From NCBI GenBank assembly GCA_016786705.1, contig JAEUVV010000011.1, positions 186,001 through 250,000 on the forward strand: a DNA stretch of 64,000 nucleotides, in the 5' to 3' direction. A program made the position numbers and the translations under genes. Shown piece after piece: positions 1-8,051 of this stretch. Source of the stretch: Taibaiella sp. (GTDB lineage Bacteria; Bacteroidota; Bacteroidia; Chitinophagales; Chitinophagaceae). The notes under the pieces were generated by a model. That model saw only the letters and a program-made list of their open reading frames with translations. It did no database searches and was not told where the DNA came from. Position 1 is the first letter of the stretch, and the number at the start of each line of letters is the position of its first letter.

Positions 1-585
1 AAAAACGCGGTACTGGCATCCGAAACACCCAATCTCGATATTTTACCTTCCCACCTTGACCTGGTAGGGGCAGAAATAGAACTCATCAACCACCCCAACC
101 GGGAGCACATTCTCAAGCAGGCCATCGCCGCCCTGAATAATGAATATGATTTCATTATAATAGATTGTTCTCCTTCCCTGGGCTTAATTACCGTAAACGC
201 GCTCTCCGCGGCCAATGCAGTGATTATTCCCGTACAATGCGAATTTTTCGCCCTGGAAGGCTTGGGGAAATTGCTGAACACCATCAAGATTGTACAGGCC
301 AGGCTGAATACCGACTTACAGATCGAAGGTATCCTGATGACCATGTATGACGGTCGCCTGCGCTTAAGCAACCAGGTAGTGGAAGAAATTAAGAATCATT
401 TTGAAGACCTTGTTTTCAAAACGATTATACATAGAAATACAAAATTAGGAGAAGCGCCAAGTTTCGGCAAACCGGCTTTAATGTATGACACAGAAAGCAC
501 GGGAGCGGTGAACTATTTGAATTTAGCCAAGGAGATTTTGCAAAAAAATAACCTTACTAAAATTAAAACTTCTGAATTAATATAA
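1..585 (+). CDS. parA: ParA/Soj chromosome-partitioning ATPase, 5'-truncated by window edge
   Basis: The reading frame is open from base 1 and gives 194 residues of the C-terminal part of a ParA/Soj-type ATPase. The Walker B-like stretch FIIIDCSPSLG (about residues 46-56 of the visible part) and the following ALSAANAVIIPVQCEFFALEG segment are characteristic of the family, as is the RNTKLGEAPSFGKP motif near the end. The Walker A motif lies outside the window. ParA binds DNA when loaded with ATP and, with ParB, segregates the replication origin. parB follows 11 bp downstream on the same strand, so the two form the usual operon. Function is established for the family; only the truncation is due to the window. 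An internal ATG at 220 is not the start, because homology continues upstream of it. Confidence 0.95.
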   Translation, partial: KNAVLASETPNLDILPSHLDLVGAEIELINHPNREHILKQAIAALNNEYDFIIIDCSPSLGLITVNALSAANAVIIPVQCEFFALEGLGKLLNTIKIVQARLNTDLQIEGILMTMYDGRLRLSNQVVEEIKNHFEDLVFKTIIHRNTKLGEAPSFGKPALMYDTESTGAVNYLNLAKEILQKNNLTKIKTSELI

Positions 586-596
586 CCCAGAGCAGT

Positions 597-1517
597 ATGG
601 CACAGAGTAATAAAAAACAAGCTTTAGGAAAAGGCATCAGAGCTTTGTTGAATAACATAGACGAGGAACTGAAATCGAATGAGCCTGCCATAAAAAATAC
701 GGAAGCCAACAGTCCTAAACAACCGGCCGTGGCCATCGGCCGCATCCCGGTTGACCAGATAAAAGTAAACCCGAAGCAACCGCGTTACGATTTTGATGAG
801 CAGGCACTGAGCGAGCTGGCTGAAAGTATCAAATTGCATGATATCATCCAGCCGGTGACGGTAGTAAAACTAGCGGAAGGACAATACCAGCTCATTTCCG
901 GTGAACGCCGCTGGCGGGCCTCTAAATTAGCAGGCCTGAAAGATATCCCGGCCTATATCCGTGAAGCCAACGACCAGGAAATCCTGGAAATGGCCCTGCT
1001 GGAGAACTTACAAAGGGAAAACCTGAATGCGATAGAAATCGCGCTTAGCTACAAACGTTTGATGGACGAATGCAGTCTTACCCAGGAGCAGGTAGCTGAA
1101 AGAATGAAGAAAGAGCGAAGCACAGTGACCAATTACCTGCGCTTATTGAAATTGCCGCCTGATATCCAGAAAGCGGTAAGGGACGGTTCCCTGAGCATGG
1201 GACACGCACGTTCGATCATAGGTTTAGAAAACGTAGATGAGCAATTATACGTATTCCGCGAATGCATGACCAAGGGGATGAGTGTAAGACAGGTAGAAGC
1301 ATTGGTAAAAGCCATGCAACAGGAGCGCAAGCCCCAGGTTGCAGAAAAAGCGGACAACAAACTACCTCCTGCGTATAAGAGAATTGAAGATAATATGGCC
1401 AGCCATTTCTCTTCAAAAGTCATCTTAGCCCGGAAGAAAAACGGCAAAGGCAGTATTACAATTGATTTTTACAGTGATGAGGAACTGGAAAAGATCATGG
1501 AGCTGATGGGTATATAA
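597..1517 (+). CDS. parB: ParB/Spo0J chromosome-partitioning protein
   Basis: 306 residues, a normal length for chromosomal ParB. The N-terminus (KKQALGKGIRALL) is the short basic/hydrophobic segment that in ParB proteins stimulates ParA. The CTPase/nuclease-like domain carries the signature GERRWRA at about residues 102-108, followed by a helix-turn-helix around residues 161-187 (LTQEQVAERMKKERSTVTNY) that binds parS. The C-terminus is the dimerisation region. It starts 11 bp after parA and is probably cotranscribed with it. No consensus parS palindrome (TGTTTCACGTGAAACA-like) was noticed in the window, so the binding sites probably lie elsewhere near the origin. Identification is secure from the motif and the operon partner. 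Confidence 0.96.
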   Translation: MAQSNKKQALGKGIRALLNNIDEELKSNEPAIKNTEANSPKQPAVAIGRIPVDQIKVNPKQPRYDFDEQALSELAESIKLHDIIQPVTVVKLAEGQYQLISGERRWRASKLAGLKDIPAYIREANDQEILEMALLENLQRENLNAIEIALSYKRLMDECSLTQEQVAERMKKERSTVTNYLRLLKLPPDIQKAVRDGSLSMGHARSIIGLENVDEQLYVFRECMTKGMSVRQVEALVKAMQQERKPQVAEKADNKLPPAYKRIEDNMASHFSSKVILARKKNGKGSITIDFYSDEELEKIMELMGI

Positions 1518-1613
1518 GTATCGAAAAATAAGCAATGTATTAGATATTTTTAGTAATTTTCCAGTAACTTGCTTGCTTATAAATATAATTTTTACAATCT
1601 TGTGCAAAATACC

Positions 1614-2663
1614 ATGAACATGCTTAATCGCAAATTGCATACAAAAATACTATTAGGACTATTAGCTATTGCCGGTTTCAGCTCTTGTAAGAAAGACAAC
1701 AATTTGGGTCAGGATAATGACACTGTGATTACCACCCCGCACACGGTACTTGCCGGTACAGATATGGGCTGGATCGTAAAGACCAATGACGGCCGCACTT
1801 TTAATAATGTTTTCGGACTGGATGGCAGCCCGATCAAAATGGTTTCCGCAGCAGGCCCTAATGTGCTGATCTTAAAATCCAGCTTGTTTTTAAGCGACAA
1901 TAACGGCAAAAACTTCAACCCGGTAAATTATACCCTGTATACGCCCAAACCCTGGCGCTACTGGGTAATGGATTGCCCGAGTCATAACCGCATCTATATG
2001 GCGGCCAATGTAAACTGGGGCGTTGTCTACTCTGCCGATAGTGGCAAAACCTGGCAACCGGATACCAAATGGCAGGAAAATACAGCACCTAACCTGCGTA
2101 TTTCCAGCTTTGGACAATTAAAAAACGGCGCGGTATTTTCATTTAATGAAGAATATAACGTTTTATATAGAAGAGATGGAGTTGACGGTAACTGGAATGC
2201 GGTAACCGTACAAGGTAATTATCCAACCGCATCGGCTTACTTTTTAACCACCAACAGTACAGATCTTTTCATCGTAGACCATAATGGATTTGGCGGTGCC
2301 TGGTACAGCCTTAACGAAGGGGTTAACTGGACCAAGTTCGGTAATGGGGAATTACCGGTCAGTGGCCTGGAAAAATTTGTAGGTTCAGCTTCCGGTGCAA
2401 GCGGTACGCTGGCAATCGCAACTGAAAATGATGTTTATTTTGCCACGACGGGTAGTGCCTTCCAAAAAGCAAATACCGGACTGGATATTGGTACCAAGAT
2501 CAGCGGTATCACTGCTAAATACAACATTTACAAAAACGGAAACATTATCAACTTCCTATACATAGCGACCACAAAAGGCGTTTACCGCAGTGATGATAAT
2601 GGCCGGACCTGGGATAAGGTGAGCTTTAACGAGTTTGATAAAAATTATACGTCTATTTATTAA
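1614..2663 (+). CDS. Secreted lipoprotein with BNR/Asp-box (sortilin-like) repeats
   Basis: The preferred start is the ATG at 1614 (349 residues), because it begins directly before a signal peptide (NMLNRKLHTKILLGLLAIAG) ending in a lipobox-like GFSSC followed by KK; the upstream in-frame ATG at 1569 would add 15 residues that do not fit a signal peptide. The mature part contains several Asp-box motifs of the form S-x-D-x-G-x-T-W: SADSGKTW, SLNEGVNW, SDDNGRTW, plus weaker TNDGRTF and SDNNGKNF. Such repeats mark blades of a beta-propeller as in sialidases and the sortilin/photosystem-assembly class. No catalytic sialidase arginines were recognised, so an enzyme is not claimed. It probably sits in the cell envelope as a binding or scaffold protein. 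A strong hairpin terminator follows, so it is a single-gene unit after parB. Confidence 0.8.
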   Translation: MNMLNRKLHTKILLGLLAIAGFSSCKKDNNLGQDNDTVITTPHTVLAGTDMGWIVKTNDGRTFNNVFGLDGSPIKMVSAAGPNVLILKSSLFLSDNNGKNFNPVNYTLYTPKPWRYWVMDCPSHNRIYMAANVNWGVVYSADSGKTWQPDTKWQENTAPNLRISSFGQLKNGAVFSFNEEYNVLYRRDGVDGNWNAVTVQGNYPTASAYFLTTNSTDLFIVDHNGFGGAWYSLNEGVNWTKFGNGELPVSGLEKFVGSASGASGTLAIATENDVYFATTGSAFQKANTGLDIGTKISGITAKYNIYKNGNIINFLYIATTKGVYRSDDNGRTWDKVSFNEFDKNYTSIY

Positions 2664-2681
2664 TCATAAATTATTTCATTG

Positions 2682-2709
2682 AAAAGGCCTCTATAAGAGG
2701 CCTTTTTTT
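2682..2709 (+). terminator. Rho-independent terminator after the BNR lipoprotein
   Basis: Perfect 11-bp arms AAAAGGCCTCT (2682-2692) and AGAGGCCTTTT (2696-2706) with a 3-nt loop, continuing into a T run to 2709. It lies 18 bp after the stop codon. Confidence 0.9.
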
Positions 2710-2975
2710 ATGGAACTAACTTTGGGCGCTGAGCAATCAAAATAGATATTATTTACTTATTTGGTAGCTTAAAAATAAAATTTCAAAAAAAATGTTATTT
2801 TTTTTGAAACAAATCAGTAAATTTATCTAAAATATATAATGACAATTTCTTGAAAAAATACATATAGAATTAACCTTCAATGGTGCAGCGCTAGAATTAA
2901 AGTCGCGATAAAATATTCAGCGCTGCACTTTTATTTTCATTATATATTTTAATCCTTAACCCCTTTTTAGTTTTT
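2710..2975 (+). promoter_or_regulatory. AT-rich leader with a perfect 10-bp inverted repeat upstream of the giant T9SS protein
   Basis: The region between terminator and start codon has no gene. It is strongly A/T-rich with long A and T runs. It contains a perfect inverted repeat, GTGCAGCGCT (2883-2892) and AGCGCTGCAC (2919-2928), 26 bp apart, followed by TTTTATTTTCATT. This could be a transcribed leader hairpin (attenuator or mRNA-stabilising structure) or an operator. No promoter consensus could be fixed with confidence. Confidence 0.5.
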
Positions 2976-5900
2976 ATGATGAAAAGATTTACAAAAATCA
3001 AACTGAAAAGTACTGTCACCGCACTGGGCATGCTAGGCTTAAGCCTCAGCTCCATAAATAGTATGGCACAAACGAATATTGCCAACTATAGCTTTGCAAA
3101 TGGTAGCGGTACCTACACTCCTATTACCGGAGGCACTGTTTTTATGACCAGCTATGATGATGACGCAAGTGCTGCGATTACCATGGGTGGCACATTCCCT
3201 TTCGGCGGAGTAAATATGACTACCTGTTATATTAACTCAAACGGATCGGTTGTCTTCGGAGCTTCCAGTACCAGTACGACACCAATGAGCAGCCTGGGTA
3301 GTACCACAGGTGCTATTGCCGCCTTCGGCCAGGATGGCGCGAGCTCTACAGCTACCGGTGCAGTGCCGGAGATCAGGTACTTAAATACAGGTACAGAATT
3401 TGTGGTACAATTCCAGGATCATGCCAATTATTATGCGAGATCCTCTGAGCGTATGAACTTCCAGATCAGGCTTGAGTACAGCACCGGAATTATAAAGATT
3501 GTTTATGGCAACTGTACTTTAGCCGGCAGCACGACAAGCGAGATAACTCCTCAAGTGGGTATCAGAGGCAACAGCACAACTTATGCCAGCAATGTCAACA
3601 ACCTCATGATAGGAAACGTTCCTGCGGGTACTACCTGTAACTGGTCTAATGCAGTAACCGGCAATGCCAACAGCAGCACAATGTTGTATTCCTTCGGTAC
3701 CAATCCTAATGTTAGTATCCCCAACGGACTTACTTATACCTGGACCCCGGGAACACAAGCCCCGGTGAGAACCTTTACCGCAACAACCGGCATTTCAGCC
3801 AGCGGGGCAACTATCAACTGGACCGCTCCTGCGGGTGCTACCCAGTACAATGTGCGTTACCGCGCATTGAATGCCTGTAACTGGACCATGGCAAGCGGCA
3901 ATCCTTATTCAGGGCCTACAGCCACGTTGACCGGCCTGGCCCCTGCTACTACTTACATGGTGCAGGTGCAACCCTTAAACGGCAGTGCACAGGGCATTTG
4001 GTCCCATATTCCTAATGCAGCCGGAACCGGTAACGGCTATGTGACCGCCGGATCCTTCATCACCCTTTGTGCTACTCCCGCTCCCGGAGCTACGAGCTCC
4101 TCCGGTGGCACAAATATGTGTGTCAATCAATCTACCCAGCTTTCTTTAGCCAACGCCACAACCGGGACCGGCATTTCCTACCTGTGGCAATCATCGACTA
4201 ATGGAACTACTTATACCAATGTAACAGGTGCTACGGCAACCACCTATACGGCGACCTTTACGGCACCTGTTTATTACAGGGCAAGAGTAATTTGTAATGC
4301 CGGACCGGATACCGTTTACTCTACCCCGATACAATTAACTTATGCCAACACTATGGCAAGCACTACCCCCGGGCAACGATGCGGGGTAGGTACGGTAAAC
4401 CTGAGTGCAGTAGCTGGCGGAACCGGATCAGTACGTTGGTTTACAGCAGCCACAGGAGGCTTGCCTATAGCGATCGGCAACACGCTGACGACGCCATCCA
4501 TTACTACTACTACAGACTTCTATGCTGCTCCGTATACTATAAACCCGGGAACAATTAATGTAGGAACAGGCGGTTCGACAGGTACAGGTGCCCCATACAA
4601 CCCGACCAATGGTGGCTATGGTGGCATGAAAAGCCAGTTTATCATCAGTGCAGCTGACCTGGCAGCTTCTGGCTTGGCAGCCGGTAATATTAATTCTATA
4701 GGATTGGACTTCTCTGCTGCAGGTACAACTTACCAGGGCTTTTCTATAGAAATGGGTACTACAGCGCTCAACGAATTCCCAACACCTGTAAGCATCATAG
4801 GAGGATTAACACCGGTACGCGCAGCCGCTAACTTTACCCCTGTTTCCGGTGTGAATACCATCACCTTAAGTCCTGCTTTTGCCTGGGATGGCACCTCTAA
4901 TATTATTATCTCAACCAGCTGGAGTAATAACAATACCTCCAACACAGAGGGTACGATAAGGTATAACACCACGGCAAGTTATACAGCACAGTCTTACAGA
5001 AAAGATAGTGAAACTTTTGCCAACCTCGCTGCCTTCACAGGCGCGACCGGTGCCGGAATATCTACCTTTGACCGCAGCCAAAGCAGGCCAAAATTTGTTT
5101 TGAATGGTACCACTATTTGTGAAGGCACCCGTGTGCCGGTTACTGCTACTGTCAACACACCTCCTTCGTTCAGCATATCAGACGACAAAACGGTATGTAA
5201 TAACGGCATTAGCCCACTAAGTGTGAGCACTGGTACTCAAGCTAACTTCAATAATGTGACCTGGACTCCTGTAGCTAATCTGTACACCGATGCTGCAGCC
5301 ACCATTCCTTATGTCGCCAATACGCATGCCTATACCGTTTATCACAAATCCGGCACATCAGGCAATGCAATGTTTATTGCCAACGCTTTTAATTCAGCTA
5401 CCTCATGCGGTGCCATTGATACCGTAAAGCTACAGGTCTTACCAGCAACAACAGCCACACTGGCCAATCCGAGTGTGCTTTGTTTTTCCGGCACCAGTAA
5501 TCTTAGTGTAAATCCTGTTATTACACAAACAGGCGTTCAATACAGATGGGAAGTTTCCCAGGATAATATTGTCTATAATACTATTGCCGGTGCAACCAAT
5601 GCCACTTATACAACACCTGTTATTACCAATACTACCTACTACAGGGCAGTGATCAATAACAGTGATGGCCAGTTCTGTTTTAATTCAGTTTCAGATACCG
5701 TTATAGTGAACACACCAAGCCTTACCGGAAATACCCCTGCCGAAAGATGTGGCCCGGGTACGGTGACCCTGAATGCAGCAGCCAGCTCCGGTGCACAGGT
5801 ACAATGGTTCAGCGCGGCAAGTGGCGGCAATCCTTTGTTCACAGGCACCAGCTTTACTACACCAAGCCTCAGCGCCAATACTACTTATTATGTATCAGCA

Positions 5901-7715
5901 GCAAACGGGAGCATGGGCAATGCGGTAACCGGAGCGGGAGCTTACACATCGGTTTCCGGTTTTCCTGATTATTCAGGCGTAAGTCCTTTTGCTTATCACT
6001 ATGGTAACTACAAACACCAAATGCTGGTAACTGCTGCAGAACTTAATGCACTGGGCGTTAGCGCCGGAACTATTAATTCTATAGGCTTTGATGTGGCCTC
6101 CGTAGGCAGCACTCCGGGTGTCTTTAATAATTTCAACATCAAACTTATCCCTACCAGTGCTACTGCGCTGACCGCTACATTTGCCACCGGCGGTACGGAT
6201 GTATATTCTGCGGCATCTGTAACACCTGCCGTAGGGATAAATACTTATACATTCAGCACACCATTTACCTGGGATGGCTATTCGAATGTAATCGTACAGA
6301 CTTGCTACAGGAATAACAATAGTGGTATCGTAGCCAACAGCGCTGAAGTAAAGTATGATACGACTACTTTTGTTTCGCTGACCGTGCACCGCGTAGATGG
6401 TACCACAACAGCAGTATGTGATGTAACAGCAGGCAACACAGGAACAGATGGGCCGACCTCAAAGAAACGTCCTAAAATGATCTTCGGTTATAATTCTCTT
6501 TGCGAATCGCCAAGAGTTCCCGTTACCGCTACTATCAAAACGATCCCAACTGCGGGCCTCAGCCCAAGCGGAGCTGTGTCGATCTGTGATGGTCAAACAC
6601 AAACCTTAACCGCCACCGGTGGCCCGTCTTATGCATGGCTGAAAAACAATGCTGTAGTAAGCGGACAAACCGCAAGCACCTTTAGTGCAACACAAGCGGA
6701 TAATTATAAAGTAGTGGTTACCGCAAGCAACGGCTGTACGGATACTTCTGCCGTTACCAACCTGACAGTAAATGCTAACCCGGTAGTGAATATCGGTACG
6801 GATACCGCAATCTGCCAGGGCGCTTCCCTTTCATTAGACGCCGGAAACAGCGGGACCAGCTTTGCATGGAGTAACGGGGCCAATACTGCAACTACTACGG
6901 TTTCAGCCGCCGGCACCTATCATGTAACGGTGACTAACGCCAACAACTGCGCGGCCTCCGACACCATCGTGGTTACAGAAAATCCTCTGCCTGTAGTGAA
7001 CTTAGGAAACGATACTGCTATTTGTGATGGCGCCACATTGATTGTAGACGCCGCAACAGGCATTACATCTGATACTTACATATGGGACGACCAGAGTACC
7101 GCAAGTGACAGGACTATTACTACAGGAGGAACTTATCATGTAACGGTAACTACTGCCGCTGGCTGCTCTGCCAGCGATACGATCCAGGTAGGGATAAACC
7201 CTTTACCAAGTGCAGACAACATTACGGTCAGCGGCAATTCACCTCAATTCTCATTCAGTGTAAGCAATGGACAAAATATCAATACCTATAGCTGGGATTT
7301 CGGGGATGGCAGCCCTGCCGGCTCTGGCCCTTCTGCGGACCACACTTATACGCCTACGTCCACAACACAGACGTTTGAGGTAACCCTGATCATTACTAAT
7401 GACTGTGGTAGTGACACCTTGACTGTGAATGTAACAGTAGCACCAGTAGGTATCACAAATCCACAACTTAGTGCGAACCAGCTGAAGCTTTATCCGAACC
7501 CGGCTACGCAAAGTGTAACGCTTGAAAATGTAAGCGGATTAAAGATGAAGCACATTACGCTTTTCAATGTGCTGGGGCAAGAAGTATTAAGCTTGCCGGT
7601 TACCAATAATGCGAAACAATCGATCAACGTAACCCAACTGACTTCAGGTATATACCAGGTGCGTATAGAATGTGAAGAAGGTATCGTGACGAGAAAATTA
7701 GAAATCCTAAAATAA
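2976..7715 (+). CDS. Giant modular secreted protein (Fn3, Ig-like, PKD) with type A T9SS sorting domain
   Basis: 1579 residues. An N-terminal signal peptide ends near SSINSMAQ. A beta-rich N-terminal region is followed by a fibronectin type III module at about residues 262-350 and Ig-like modules. A duplicated block then occurs: each copy pairs an RCG-x-GTVxL Ig-like module (near residues 467 and 923) with a segment containing A(D/E)L-x-A-x-G...G-x-INSIGxD (near 560 and 1015) and W(D)GxSN. After that come tandem modules beginning VNIGTDTAIC and VNLGNDTAIC (about 1270-1410) and a PKD module with WDFGDGSP (about 1440). The last ~80 residues (KLYPNPATQSVTLEN ... GIYQVRIECEEG) are a type A T9SS sorting domain, so it is exported by T9SS and probably anchored to or released from the surface. 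Adhesion or matrix binding is inferred; no catalytic motif was seen. A second ATG immediately follows the chosen one. Confidence 0.85.
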   Translation: MMKRFTKIKLKSTVTALGMLGLSLSSINSMAQTNIANYSFANGSGTYTPITGGTVFMTSYDDDASAAITMGGTFPFGGVNMTTCYINSNGSVVFGASSTSTTPMSSLGSTTGAIAAFGQDGASSTATGAVPEIRYLNTGTEFVVQFQDHANYYARSSERMNFQIRLEYSTGIIKIVYGNCTLAGSTTSEITPQVGIRGNSTTYASNVNNLMIGNVPAGTTCNWSNAVTGNANSSTMLYSFGTNPNVSIPNGLTYTWTPGTQAPVRTFTATTGISASGATINWTAPAGATQYNVRYRALNACNWTMASGNPYSGPTATLTGLAPATTYMVQVQPLNGSAQGIWSHIPNAAGTGNGYVTAGSFITLCATPAPGATSSSGGTNMCVNQSTQLSLANATTGTGISYLWQSSTNGTTYTNVTGATATTYTATFTAPVYYRARVICNAGPDTVYSTPIQLTYANTMASTTPGQRCGVGTVNLSAVAGGTGSVRWFTAATGGLPIAIGNTLTTPSITTTTDFYAAPYTINPGTINVGTGGSTGTGAPYNPTNGGYGGMKSQFIISAADLAASGLAAGNINSIGLDFSAAGTTYQGFSIEMGTTALNEFPTPVSIIGGLTPVRAAANFTPVSGVNTITLSPAFAWDGTSNIIISTSWSNNNTSNTEGTIRYNTTASYTAQSYRKDSETFANLAAFTGATGAGISTFDRSQSRPKFVLNGTTICEGTRVPVTATVNTPPSFSISDDKTVCNNGISPLSVSTGTQANFNNVTWTPVANLYTDAAATIPYVANTHAYTVYHKSGTSGNAMFIANAFNSATSCGAIDTVKLQVLPATTATLANPSVLCFSGTSNLSVNPVITQTGVQYRWEVSQDNIVYNTIAGATNATYTTPVITNTTYYRAVINNSDGQFCFNSVSDTVIVNTPSLTGNTPAERCGPGTVTLNAAASSGAQVQWFSAASGGNPLFTGTSFTTPSLSANTTYYVSAANGSMGNAVTGAGAYTSVSGFPDYSGVSPFAYHYGNYKHQMLVTAAELNALGVSAGTINSIGFDVASVGSTPGVFNNFNIKLIPTSATALTATFATGGTDVYSAASVTPAVGINTYTFSTPFTWDGYSNVIVQTCYRNNNSGIVANSAEVKYDTTTFVSLTVHRVDGTTTAVCDVTAGNTGTDGPTSKKRPKMIFGYNSLCESPRVPVTATIKTIPTAGLSPSGAVSICDGQTQTLTATGGPSYAWLKNNAVVSGQTASTFSATQADNYKVVVTASNGCTDTSAVTNLTVNANPVVNIGTDTAICQGASLSLDAGNSGTSFAWSNGANTATTTVSAAGTYHVTVTNANNCAASDTIVVTENPLPVVNLGNDTAICDGATLIVDAATGITSDTYIWDDQSTASDRTITTGGTYHVTVTTAAGCSASDTIQVGINPLPSADNITVSGNSPQFSFSVSNGQNINTYSWDFGDGSPAGSGPSADHTYTPTSTTQTFEVTLIITNDCGSDTLTVNVTVAPVGITNPQLSANQLKLYPNPATQSVTLENVSGLKMKHITLFNVLGQEVLSLPVTNNAKQSINVTQLTSGIYQVRIECEEGIVTRKLEILK

Positions 7716-7736
7716 TCTTTTAGAATTTAACCTGAC

Positions 7737-7770
7737 AGGGAGCTGATATTTATGATCAGCTCCCTTTTTT
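7737..7770 (+). terminator. Rho-independent terminator after the 1579-residue T9SS protein
   Basis: Arms AGGGAGCTGAT (7737-7747) and ATCAGCTCCCT (7755-7765), loop of 7 nt, followed by a T run. It lies 21 bp after the stop codon. Confidence 0.9.
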
Positions 7771-8051
7771 AGTTATTAGCTACAATAAATGAATCTAAAT
7801 TTTACGTTCTGAATTTTCTTTTAATTACATTAAATTATATTTGAAAAAAAATAAAGTGCAGAAAATTTATCTAAAAAAAGATGAAAAAATAAAAAAACAA
7901 CAAAAAATGCATGAAATATATGCCAGAGGATAGATATTTTTTTTCTACAGAATAGAAACAAAATGTTAAATTAGCCTAATTCAAGTTATGATTGGCAGCA
8001 TCATAACTTGAACGGGTTCAAACTTAATGTTCACATATTAATTAACTATTC
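7771..8051 (+). promoter_or_regulatory. AT-rich leader with a perfect 12-bp hairpin upstream of the second giant T9SS protein
   Basis: This gene-free region is dominated by A runs. A perfect hairpin, TCAAGTTATGAT (7981-7992) and ATCATAACTTGA (8000-8011) with a 7-nt loop, lies 40 bp before the start codon. It has no T run directly after it, so it looks more like a leader or operator element than a terminator. The placement parallels the hairpin before the gene at 2976. Confidence 0.5.

Noticed and set aside
1569..1613. Upstream in-frame start for the BNR lipoprotein
   Set aside because: It would place 15 non-hydrophobic residues before the signal peptide.
5973..6389. 138-codon antisense frame within the giant gene at 2976
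   Set aside because: It lacks signal or family features, and the sense frame is continuous with recognisable domains.
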